Positions 44,759-52,882 of a DNA stretch of 64,000 bases are shown here, piece after piece. Under the pieces are notes generated by a model. The model was not told where the DNA came from. It saw nothing but the letters and a program-made list of their open reading frames with translations, and did not search any database. The stretch comes from BA4 sp044376575 (GTDB lineage Bacteria; Bacteroidota; Bacteroidia; CAIKAF01). The DNA lies in the NCBI GenBank assembly GCA_044376575.1, contig JBILKR010000008.1:31351-95350 (forward strand), written 5' to 3'. Numbering within the stretch: the first letter of the stretch is position 1; the number at the start of each line of letters is the position of its first letter. The translations under genes were made by a program, and so were the position numbers.

Positions 44759-45745
44759 TTATTTTTTCATGAATTCGCGATGCTCTTTTTTATTCAACTC
44801 TTCCGGAGAAAGACTTTTAAAATATTCATAGGTAATTTTCAGCCCTTCGCTTCTTGATACAAGAGGTTCCCATTGCAATATTTTTTTTGCCAGTGAAATG
44901 TCCGGTTTCCTTTGTTTGGGGTCGTCTGTTGGAAGTGGGTGATGAATTATTTTTTGATTTGTTCCGGTTAGTTTCAAAATTTCATCAGCAAACTGGCGAA
45001 TGGTAATTTCATCTGGATTCCCAATGTTGACAGGATATACATAATCACTCATGAGTAATCGGTATATCCCATCAATTAAATCGCTAACATAACAAAAGGA
45101 GCGTGTTTGTGATCCATCACCAAATATTGTTAAGTCTTCGCCACGTAGCGCCTGACCAATAAATGCAGGCAACACTCGTCCGTCATTGAGTCGCATGCGC
45201 GGTCCGTAAGTATTAAAAATTCTCACAATTCGAGTTTCTACATTGTGATAAGTATGATATGCCATGGTTATGGCTTCCATAAATCTTTTAGCCTCATCAT
45301 ATACGCCTCTTGGTCCTACAGGATTTACATTGCCCCAGTAATCTTCTGTTTGTGGGTGCACCAGCGGATCTCCATAAACTTCAGAAGTAGATGCAACTAA
45401 AATTCTTGAATTTTTAGCTTTTGCAAGTCCGAGTAAATTATGTGTTCCCAATGAACTTACCTTTAATGTCTGAATTGGAATCTTCAGATAGTCAATGGGA
45501 CTAGCGGGAGAAGCGAAGTGTAGAATGTAATCGAGTTTACCAGGAACGTGAACAAATTTTGAAACATCATGATGATAAAATTCAAAATCTTCTTTCTTAA
45601 AAAGATGCTCTATATTTTTTAAATCACCGGTACACAAGTTATCCATCGCTATCACACGAAACCCTTTTTCAAGAAATAAATCACATAAGTGCGATCCCAA
45701 AAATCCTGCACCACCGGTGATGAGAATCGTTTTTTTATTATTCAT
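44759..45745 (-). CDS. UDP-glucuronate decarboxylase (UDP-xylose synthase, UXS-like)
   Basis: 328 residues, extended SDR. TGGAGFLGSHLCDLFLEKG, MDNLCTGDLKNIEHL, HHDVSKF, HFASPASPIDYLKIPI, STSEVYGDPLVHPQ, and YDEAKRFMEA with Tyr/Lys. GPRMRLNDGRVLPAFI and GSQTRSFCYVSDLIDG are hallmark UXS segments. It converts UDP-glucuronate to UDP-xylose, and the Ugd gene just upstream (1 bp gap) supplies its substrate. A 98-bp gap without visible features separates it from the WbpD-like gene. Confidence 0.9.
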   Translation of the reverse strand: MNNKKTILITGGAGFLGSHLCDLFLEKGFRVIAMDNLCTGDLKNIEHLFKKEDFEFYHHDVSKFVHVPGKLDYILHFASPASPIDYLKIPIQTLKVSSLGTHNLLGLAKAKNSRILVASTSEVYGDPLVHPQTEDYWGNVNPVGPRGVYDEAKRFMEAITMAYHTYHNVETRIVRIFNTYGPRMRLNDGRVLPAFIGQALRGEDLTIFGDGSQTRSFCYVSDLIDGIYRLLMSDYVYPVNIGNPDEITIRQFADEILKLTGTNQKIIHHPLPTDDPKQRKPDISLAKKILQWEPLVSRSEGLKITYEYFKSLSPEELNKKEHREFMKK

Positions 45746-45746
45746 A

Positions 45747-47057
45747 TCAGTTGATGGTTTGTCTTCCTATGCTATAATAAATAAAATTTTGTTCCTGCAT
45801 TTTTTCAAGACTGAAAATATTTCTCCCGTCAAATATTACCGGTGCTTTTAAACTTGACTTCAACTTATTGAAATCAGGTGTTCTGAATACTGCCCATTCG
45901 GTGGCAATAATTAGCGCATCAGCGTTATTAAGCGCATCGTAAGGATCATTGCAAAATGATATATTTCCGTTCATGATGCGTTTAGCGTTTTCCATTCCCT
46001 CCGGATCGTAAGCACGAACAGAGGCACCTTTTGCCAATAACTGATTCATGATATGAATGGATGGTGCTTCGCGGATGTCATCAGTATCAGGCTTGAAAGA
46101 AATACCCCAAACAGCAAATGTTTTTCCTGACAATTCATCCTGATAATGCGATTGTATTTTTTCAACTAAAATATTTTTTTGATGATCATTTACCTGAGTA
46201 ACTGCTTTCAAAATTTTGAATGGATATCCACTATCTTCAGCCGACTTTACTAAAGCCTTTACATCTTTTGGAAAACAACTGCCACCATACCCGATTCCAG
46301 GAAATAAAAATCGCTTTCCAATGCGATCATCTGTTCCAATGCCATATCTCACCATATCTACATCAGCTCCCAGCTTTTCACAAAGAATGGATATTTCATT
46401 CATGAATGAAATTTTTGTGGCTAAGAATGCATTGGCTGCATATTTGGTTAACTCTGCCGACCGAACATCCATAAATATAATAGGATTGCCCTGTCTTACA
46501 TAAGGAGCATACAACTCTCCAAGTATTTTTTTTGCTTTTTCACTGTTTGTTCCGATAACGATTCTATCCGGTTTCATAAAATCATCTACAGCAAAACCTT
46601 CTCTTAAAAACTCCGGGTTTGAAACAACATCGAACTCAACACTTGCTTTTTCTGCAATTTTTGCATGCACTAAATCAGCGGTTCCAACAGGAACAGTACT
46701 TTTATCTATAACAATCGTGTATTTATCCAATAAACTCCCCAGCTGTGAAGCAACATTCAACACGTAAGATAAATCAGCAGATCCGTCTTCTCCTTCAGGT
46801 GTCGGTAATGCCAGAAACAAAATATCTGCATGTGCAATACCATCTTCAATATTGGTAGTAAATGTAAGTCGCCCCTGTTTAATATTGCGTTCAAATAATA
46901 CGTCCAGGTGTGGTTCATAAATGGGAACAATCCCATCCTGCATTTTTTTTACCTTTTCTGCATTAATGTCAACGCATACTACATTATTGCCGGTTTCTGC
47001 CAGACAGGTTCCGGTGACCAGTCCCACATATCCGGTACCAATTACACAAATATTCAT
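45747..47057 (-). CDS. ugd: UDP-glucose 6-dehydrogenase
   Basis: 436 residues. N-terminal NICVIGTGYVGLVTGTCLAE, LPTPEGEDGSADLSYV, DKSTVPVGTAD, NPEFLREGFAVDDFMKPDRI and catalytic Cys in GIGYGGSCFPKDVKAL. This is the UDP-glucose-specific form, different from the TviB-like one in the same cluster. Makes UDP-glucuronate. Located 1 bp upstream of the UXS-like gene and 9 bp after the aminotransferase gene. Confidence 0.93.
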   Translation of the reverse strand: MNICVIGTGYVGLVTGTCLAETGNNVVCVDINAEKVKKMQDGIVPIYEPHLDVLFERNIKQGRLTFTTNIEDGIAHADILFLALPTPEGEDGSADLSYVLNVASQLGSLLDKYTIVIDKSTVPVGTADLVHAKIAEKASVEFDVVSNPEFLREGFAVDDFMKPDRIVIGTNSEKAKKILGELYAPYVRQGNPIIFMDVRSAELTKYAANAFLATKISFMNEISILCEKLGADVDMVRYGIGTDDRIGKRFLFPGIGYGGSCFPKDVKALVKSAEDSGYPFKILKAVTQVNDHQKNILVEKIQSHYQDELSGKTFAVWGISFKPDTDDIREAPSIHIMNQLLAKGASVRAYDPEGMENAKRIMNGNISFCNDPYDALNNADALIIATEWAVFRTPDFNKLKSSLKAPVIFDGRNIFSLEKMQEQNFIYYSIGRQTIN

Positions 47058-47066
47058 GAATTTGGT

Positions 47067-48200
47067 TTATGATTGATTACAAAAATTTATAACATGTTCA
47101 GAGATGTATTCCAGCTGCTCATTATCCAACTCTGTATGCATGGGAAGAGATATAACTGTTTCTGATAATTTCTCAGATACAGGTAGGTCGCCTTTTTTAT
47201 AACCATTTAGGTTATAAGCTTTTTGCAAATGCAGAGGCACAGGATAATATACTTTTACTGGAATATTTTTTGAAGTGAGATATTCTTGCATTTTATTTCT
47301 GTCAACACCTTGAAGTGTTAATGTGTATTGATGAAATACATGGGTCGAATATTTCGCTCGGTAGGGAGTAATTAACTGTTCTGTTGATTCAAAAGCACGG
47401 TCATAAAAGTCTGCCGCGAACCGACGATTATTTACATATTGATCTAAGTGTCTTAGTTTAATGTCTAATATGGCAGCCTGAATAGAATCCAATCGTGAAT
47501 TGACACCAACAATATCATGATAGTATAATGAAGTTTGTCCGTGGTTGGCAATCATTTGAAGGGTCTCTGCCAGCGCATTGTCTGAAGTCATCATTGCACC
47601 ACCATCTCCAAAGCAACCTAAATTTTTAGATGGGAAAAAAGAAGTGCCACCTACATTTCCAATCAATCCGGCCTTAACTGTTGATCCGTTAGAATAAGTA
47701 TATTCAGCACCCAGTGCCTGTGCTACATCTTCAATAACAACCAGTCTATGACGTCTGGCAATCTCCATAATTTGCTCCATCGGGGCACATTGTCCGAATA
47801 AATGAACGGGAACAATGGCCTTTGTTTTCGGAGTAATTACTTTTTCTAATTGTGTATAATCGAGAGAAAAACTGCGCTCGTCCACATCAACAAAAATTGG
47901 TATAAGACCAAGCAAGGCAATTACTTCAGCAGTGGCGGCATAAGTAAATGCAGGTGTAATCACCTCGTCGCCGGGCTTTAATCCCAGCCCCATCATTGCA
48001 ATTTGAAGTGCGTCTGTTCCGTTTGCACAAGGTATTACAACTCCCTTCCCTAAATAATTTTCAAGATTTTTTTTAAAACTTTTTACAGTAGGTCCATTGA
48101 TAAAGGAAGCATTATTCATGATCTCAATAACAGCCTGATCAACCTCCGGTTTAATTTTCTCATACTGGCCGATTAAATCAACCATCTCAATTTTCTTCAT
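47067..48200 (-). CDS. DegT/DnrJ/EryC1/StrS family sugar aminotransferase (WbpE-like)
   Basis: 377 residues, PLP-dependent. Motifs: PCANGTDALQIAMMGLG, GDEVITPAFTYAATAEV, VIEDVAQALGAEY with the PLP-binding Asp, and TSFFPSKNLGCFGDGGAM with the Schiff-base Lys. VNSRLDSIQAAILDIKL follows. In WbpE the enzyme aminates the 3-keto sugar made by WbpB. It is the first gene of the minus-strand sugar cluster. Related to PorR of Porphyromonas, named for its role in A-LPS. Confidence 0.88.
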   Translation of the reverse strand: MKKIEMVDLIGQYEKIKPEVDQAVIEIMNNASFINGPTVKSFKKNLENYLGKGVVIPCANGTDALQIAMMGLGLKPGDEVITPAFTYAATAEVIALLGLIPIFVDVDERSFSLDYTQLEKVITPKTKAIVPVHLFGQCAPMEQIMEIARRHRLVVIEDVAQALGAEYTYSNGSTVKAGLIGNVGGTSFFPSKNLGCFGDGGAMMTSDNALAETLQMIANHGQTSLYYHDIVGVNSRLDSIQAAILDIKLRHLDQYVNNRRFAADFYDRAFESTEQLITPYRAKYSTHVFHQYTLTLQGVDRNKMQEYLTSKNIPVKVYYPVPLHLQKAYNLNGYKKGDLPVSEKLSETVISLPMHTELDNEQLEYISEHVINFCNQS

Positions 48201-48282
48201 AGAAACCCAAATATGCGCTCTGCGAATATACAGAATAATTTTAGTTAATTTGTAGTTGCTGAGGGTTGATTACAGAATACAA

Positions 48283-49041
48283 ATGCTTATGCAAAAACAC
48301 TTTTTTTGTATTGTTTTATTTTTTTTCGGAGTGAAATCATTTTCACAAATCAATGTGAAAGATAGTATTCTTTTTGCCCCGATTATTATACCTTCTGCAG
48401 GGTTCCATTTTCCAGTAGGGACACTTGCTGATCGTTATGGATTAAATTATCAGGTAGGCGGAAGTTTTTTGATCAAGAATAAAACAAATTGGATATTTGG
48501 AGCCAGCGGAAATTTTATATTTGGAGAGAATGTAAATCAACAAGGGCTGCTCAATCCGGTATTGCCTATTATTGATGGAGATGGTCAATTGCCCGCCATT
48601 GAATTGGGTATGCGTGGATTTTCTGTTATGGCGAACGCAGGTAAAATATTTCCTATCGCATCTAAGCCTAACCGTAACAGTGGAATTCTTCTTTTGTTGG
48701 GCGCAGGATTTATTCAGCATCAGATTTATATTTCTGCACGTGGAGGTTTAACACCTCAGTTGGATGCTGAATATCTGAAAGGATATGATCGTTTATCAAA
48801 TGGATTTGCGCTTTCTCAGTTTATCGGATACATGTTTTTTGGCAACAACCGAACAGTAAATTTTTACGCAGGATTTGAAGCCATTCAAGGGGTTACTCAA
48901 AACAGAAGAGGGTATAATTACGATACATTTCAGCCTGATAATGCAAACAATGTAGATGTTTTTCTTGGAATGAAAATAGGCTGGATGTTCCCGATTTATA
49001 AAAAGAGTTCCAAACAGGAAAAAGAATTTTTTTATTACTAA
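48283..49041 (+). CDS. Exported beta-barrel-like protein of unknown function
   Basis: About 252 residues from ATG 48283 (48289 also possible); an upstream TTG frame start is unlikely. Signal peptide HFFCIVLFFFGVKSFSQ. The rest alternates Gly/aromatic strands: GLNYQVGGSFLIKNKTNWIFG, GASGNFIFGENV, RTVNFYAGFEAIQG, FLGMKIGWMFPIY, as in small outer-membrane barrels. Family not recognised. Followed 11 bp later by the Kdo transferase gene. Confidence 0.65.
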   Translation: MLMQKHFFCIVLFFFGVKSFSQINVKDSILFAPIIIPSAGFHFPVGTLADRYGLNYQVGGSFLIKNKTNWIFGASGNFIFGENVNQQGLLNPVLPIIDGDGQLPAIELGMRGFSVMANAGKIFPIASKPNRNSGILLLLGAGFIQHQIYISARGGLTPQLDAEYLKGYDRLSNGFALSQFIGYMFFGNNRTVNFYAGFEAIQGVTQNRRGYNYDTFQPDNANNVDVFLGMKIGWMFPIYKKSSKQEKEFFYY

Positions 49042-49052
49042 TTCAATCGTCT

Positions 49053-50276
49053 TTGTTTTTATACAGACTTGGCATATTTTTTTGGAGCGTTGCATTACAT
49101 ATTGCTTCAGTTTTTAATTTAAAAGCAAAGCGATTTATTGAAGGAAGAAAGAAACAATCATTAGTTATTTCATCCATTGATTTGAAAAAATGCATTTGGA
49201 TGCATTGTGCTTCCGCCGGCGAGTTTGAACAGGGTAGGCCAATCCTTGAAGAACTCAGGAAACAGTATCCCGAAAGAAAAATTTTGTTGACTTTTTATTC
49301 TCCATCCGGTTATGAATTAAGAAAAGAAACTCAATTCGCCGATGTAGTTTTATATCTTCCAATCGATACTCCTTATAATGCTAAAAAATGGATACAGCAT
49401 TTTTCTCCATCTCTGGTAATCGTCGTGAAAAATGAATTCTGGTATTACTTATGGAAAGAAGTAAATGCTCATCAAATACCTCTAATCCTGATTAGTGCAA
49501 CGTTTAGAAAAACGCAGTGGATAATGCACCCGTTTGCAGCTAAGTACCGTGAAATTCTATCTTTTTTCAATCATATTTTTATTCAGGACGACGCCTCTGC
49601 CGAACTCTTAAAAGCTATAGGTATCAAGCACTACACCATCGCCGGAGATACGCGTATTGACCGTGTAATTCATATTGCCCAAGAGACATGGAAAAATGAA
49701 CAAATTGAATTATTTGTTTCAAATGCCCATAAAGTTATTGTGGCCGGTAGCACCTGGCCAAAGGATGATATATTTTTATCCGAATCAATAAAGATTTTAA
49801 ATGTAAAAATCATTGTTGCTCCGCATGAAATTACTCCAGCAGGAATAGAAAGAATCAAAAAATGTTATCCATCTCCTGTAGTATTATTTTCATCTTCTCC
49901 ATCTGAAAAAGAATTAATTGATGCAAAAACATATATTCTTGATACCATCGGAATACTCAATAAAATATATCGGTATGCCGATATGGCATATGTTGGGGGT
50001 GGATTTGGGAAAGGCATTCATAATATTCTTGAGCCTGCAGTATATAATATTCCGGTATTGTTTGGACCTAATCATCATAAATTCCCGGAAGCTGAATGGT
50101 TACAGAAAGAAGGGATTGGTATAGCCATTTCATCATCAAAAGAGATGGAAATACAATGGAAAAAAATTGTGAATCAAAATAAATACCCAAAACATTCAAT
50201 ACCACAAGAAGTCCTGAAACATTCAGGTGGAACTTCAAGGATAATGGCATATATACAAACAGCTCAATTTCTATGA
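49053..50276 (+). CDS. waaA: 3-deoxy-D-manno-octulosonic acid (Kdo) transferase
   Basis: 407 residues, GT-B fold enzyme that adds Kdo to lipid A precursor. The N-terminal membrane-associated segment YRLGIFFWSVALHIASVFN, catalytic Glu in CASAGEFEQGRPILEELR, TFYSPSGYEL, and AGSTWPKDD plus PHEITPAGIERI, then GGGFGKGIHNILEPA. The start is TTG at 49053 (reads LFLYRLG); no ATG fits, and this N-terminus matches the family. Its presence shows that the cell makes Kdo-containing LPS. Confidence 0.92.
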   Translation: MFLYRLGIFFWSVALHIASVFNLKAKRFIEGRKKQSLVISSIDLKKCIWMHCASAGEFEQGRPILEELRKQYPERKILLTFYSPSGYELRKETQFADVVLYLPIDTPYNAKKWIQHFSPSLVIVVKNEFWYYLWKEVNAHQIPLILISATFRKTQWIMHPFAAKYREILSFFNHIFIQDDASAELLKAIGIKHYTIAGDTRIDRVIHIAQETWKNEQIELFVSNAHKVIVAGSTWPKDDIFLSESIKILNVKIIVAPHEITPAGIERIKKCYPSPVVLFSSSPSEKELIDAKTYILDTIGILNKIYRYADMAYVGGGFGKGIHNILEPAVYNIPVLFGPNHHKFPEAEWLQKEGIGIAISSSKEMEIQWKKIVNQNKYPKHSIPQEVLKHSGGTSRIMAYIQTAQFL

Positions 50277-50324
50277 GTCCCAATTATCAATGATTTTTGT
50301 CATTTTTTTATCCTCCCGATTGCT

Positions 50325-50332
50325 TACATTTG
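50325..50332 (+). promoter_or_regulatory. -7 element (TACATTTG) of hmgA-hpd
   Basis: Perfect TAnnTTTG, 18 bp before the ATG at 50351. A TTTG at 50296 is 25 bp upstream, too far for a normal -33 element. Confidence 0.5.
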
Positions 50333-50350
50333 TTTATTAAATAAATATTT

Positions 50351-51508
50351 ATGCCGATTTATCATCGCCTTGGAAATATACCTCAAAAAAGACACACCAT
50401 TTTTAAAAAACCCGATGGGGGTTTTTATTATGAACAACTTTTTGGGACTGAGGGATTCAGCGGACACTCTTCTTTGCTTTATCATTTACATCGACCTACA
50501 CAAATCAAAGAAATCGTTCGTTCGTATAATGTAACTCCCAAAATAGCAGTGGAGAAGAACATCCGTCCGATGTTAATGCATGGATTTCAGGTAGCACCGA
50601 CAGACGATTTTTTAGAAAGCAGAAAAATATTGATGATGAATGGCGACTGTGCTATTGGTGTAGCTGCTCCCAGGAAATCAATGACATCGTATTTTTATAA
50701 AAACGCGGATGCTGATGAAATGCTGTTTATTCATAAAGGAAAGGGAACCCTGAAAACAATGATGGGAAATATTCCTTTTGAATATGGAGATTATCTCATT
50801 ATTCCCAGAGGAATAATTTATCAGATAGAATTTGAGACGGAAGAAAACAGATTGTTCTTTACGGAATCATTTGCTCCTATATATACTCCAAAAAGATATA
50901 AAAATGAGTCTGGTCAACTATTAGAACACTCTCCCTTTTGTGAGCGAGATTTTAAGTTGCCAACTTCAATAGATACAATCGATGCGAAAGGTGATTTCCT
51001 TCTGAAAATTAAAAAAGAAGGAATGCTTCATGAAATCATTTATGCAACACATCCATTTGATGTGATTGGATGGGACGGATATAATTATCCTTACGGATTC
51101 AGCATTCATAATTTTGAACCTATTACAGGTCGCGTTCATCTTCCTCCGCCGATACATCAGACTTTTGAAACAGGTACGTTTGTAGTTTGTTCTTTTTGTC
51201 CGCGATTATATGATTATCATCCCCTTGCGGTTCCGGCACCTTACAATCACAGTAACATTGACAGTGATGAAATTCTATATTATGTGGATGGTGATTTTAT
51301 GAGCCGGAATAATATTGAGCAAGGACACTTAACACTGCATCCCAAAGGTATTCCTCACGGACCGGCACCCGGTGCAATGGAAAGAAGTATCGGACAAAAG
51401 GAAACGCTGGAATTGGCCGTTATGGTGGATACATTTAGACCGTTAATGATCACCGAAGATGCATTGAGGATTGATGACGGAGTATATTTTAAAACATGGG
51501 TAGAATAA
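50351..51508 (+). CDS. hmgA: Homogentisate 1,2-dioxygenase
   Basis: 385 residues, cupin-fold Fe(II) dioxygenase. It opens homogentisate to maleylacetoacetate in tyrosine degradation. Typical segments: YHRLGNIPQKRHTIF at the start, FIHKGKGTLKTMMGNIPFEYG, IPRGIIYQIEF, GWDGYNYPYGFSIHNFEP, and the metal region with PAPYNHSNIDSDEILYYVDG followed by GIPHGP. Somewhat shorter than the ~430-residue classical enzyme, as usual in Bacteroidota. Followed by hpd 23 bp later. Confidence 0.92.
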   Translation: MPIYHRLGNIPQKRHTIFKKPDGGFYYEQLFGTEGFSGHSSLLYHLHRPTQIKEIVRSYNVTPKIAVEKNIRPMLMHGFQVAPTDDFLESRKILMMNGDCAIGVAAPRKSMTSYFYKNADADEMLFIHKGKGTLKTMMGNIPFEYGDYLIIPRGIIYQIEFETEENRLFFTESFAPIYTPKRYKNESGQLLEHSPFCERDFKLPTSIDTIDAKGDFLLKIKKEGMLHEIIYATHPFDVIGWDGYNYPYGFSIHNFEPITGRVHLPPPIHQTFETGTFVVCSFCPRLYDYHPLAVPAPYNHSNIDSDEILYYVDGDFMSRNNIEQGHLTLHPKGIPHGPAPGAMERSIGQKETLELAVMVDTFRPLMITEDALRIDDGVYFKTWVE

Positions 51509-51531
51509 TCTGATAAACTAATTGAAAAAAT

Positions 51532-52692
51532 ATGGCACAGATAATTAAAAATGTAGAATACGGACTGGAAAAAATATTTGAAGGTGCACAGGACTTTTTA
51601 CCGCTATTAGGAACTGATTATGTAGAGTTCTATGTAGGGAATGCCAAGCAGGCAGCACATTATTACAAAACAGCATTTGGATTTCAGTCGCATGCGTATG
51701 CAGGTTTGGAAACAGGATTAAGAGACCGTACATCGTATGTATTAAAGCAAGATAAAATTCGGTTGGTACTAACCACTGCCATGAACAGTAATTCTCCCAT
51801 AGGTGAACACGTAAAAAAACATGGAGACGGAGTAAAGGTGATTGCATTGTGGGTAGAAGATGCTACCAGCGCATTCAACGAAACGGTAAAGCGTGGAGCG
51901 AAACCATTTATGGAGCCAACAGTAGAAAAGGACGAGTATGGAGAAGTGGTTCGCGCCGGAATATATACCTATGGTGAAACAGTTCACATGTTTGTGGAAC
52001 GTAAAAATTACAATGGCATATTCTTACCCGGATTCAAAGTATGGGAAAGTGATTATAATCCAGCTCCGGTTGGATTAAAATTTGTAGATCATATGGTAGG
52101 AAATGTAGGTTGGGGAGAAATGAATACCTGGGTGAAATGGTACGAAGATGTGATGGGTTTTGTGAATTTTCTTTCTTTTGACGACAAACAAATCCATACA
52201 GAATATTCCGCATTGATGAGTAAAGTGATGAGCAATGGAAATGGTCGAATAAAGTTCCCAATCAATGAACCGGCTGAGGGGAAGAAAAAATCACAGATTG
52301 AAGAATACCTTGATTTTTATGAAGGATCCGGTTGTCAGCATATCGCCGTAGCTACAGATGATATTATTCAAACGGTAACCGCATTGCGTGAGAGAGGGGT
52401 GGAATTTTTATCTGCACCACCACATACCTATTATCAGGATATTCCCGGACGTTTGGGTGAACACATGAGCATGATGAAAGAAGATATCAATACGCTCGAA
52501 AAACTTGCCATTTTAGTAGATGCAGATGAAGAAGGATACCTGTTACAGATCTTTACCAAACCGGTGGAAGACAGGCCTACTTTGTTTTTTGAAATCATTC
52601 AGCGTATGGGTGCAAGAGGTTTTGGCGCAGGCAATTTTAAAGCCTTATTTGAATCAATTGAAAGAGAGCAGGAATTGAGGGGAACATTGTAA
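51532..52692 (+). CDS. hpd: 4-hydroxyphenylpyruvate dioxygenase
   Basis: 386 residues, two vicinal-oxygen-chelate domains. It converts 4-hydroxyphenylpyruvate to homogentisate, the substrate of HmgA. First domain from TDYVEFYVGNAKQAAHYY. The metal ligands are in the C-terminal half: His in LKFVDHMVGNVGW, His in GCQHIAVATDDI, and Glu in RPTLFFEIIQRMG. The GFGAGNFKALFESIEREQ tail is diagnostic. Forms an hmgA-hpd pair; a terminator follows. Confidence 0.95.
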   Translation: MAQIIKNVEYGLEKIFEGAQDFLPLLGTDYVEFYVGNAKQAAHYYKTAFGFQSHAYAGLETGLRDRTSYVLKQDKIRLVLTTAMNSNSPIGEHVKKHGDGVKVIALWVEDATSAFNETVKRGAKPFMEPTVEKDEYGEVVRAGIYTYGETVHMFVERKNYNGIFLPGFKVWESDYNPAPVGLKFVDHMVGNVGWGEMNTWVKWYEDVMGFVNFLSFDDKQIHTEYSALMSKVMSNGNGRIKFPINEPAEGKKKSQIEEYLDFYEGSGCQHIAVATDDIIQTVTALRERGVEFLSAPPHTYYQDIPGRLGEHMSMMKEDINTLEKLAILVDADEEGYLLQIFTKPVEDRPTLFFEIIQRMGARGFGAGNFKALFESIEREQELRGTL

Positions 52693-52741
52693 GATGTGTT
52701 GAATCGAATTAATGATAATTTGAAATTTTAAATGTGATTTC

Positions 52742-52780
52742 ATCCCTGATAACAGACCAAGTTGTCAGGGATTTTTTTTG
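52742..52780 (+). terminator. Terminator after hpd
   Basis: 12-bp stem (ATCCCTGATAAC / GTTGTCAGGGAT with one G-T pair), 7-base loop and a run of eight T. 50 bp after the hpd stop. Confidence 0.85.
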
Positions 52781-52882
52781 AAAATAACGAAATGATTTTC
52801 AGTATTAAGATAAATGAGCGCTAAAACTATTATAAATCAAAAATATACCTGAAATTCTGAACAAATAAAATCCGTAAAAATT

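Noticed and set aside
50296..50332. Complete -33/-7 promoter before hmgA
   Set aside because: The TTTG at 50296 is 25 bp from the -7 element, longer than the usual spacing, so only the -7 part is reported.
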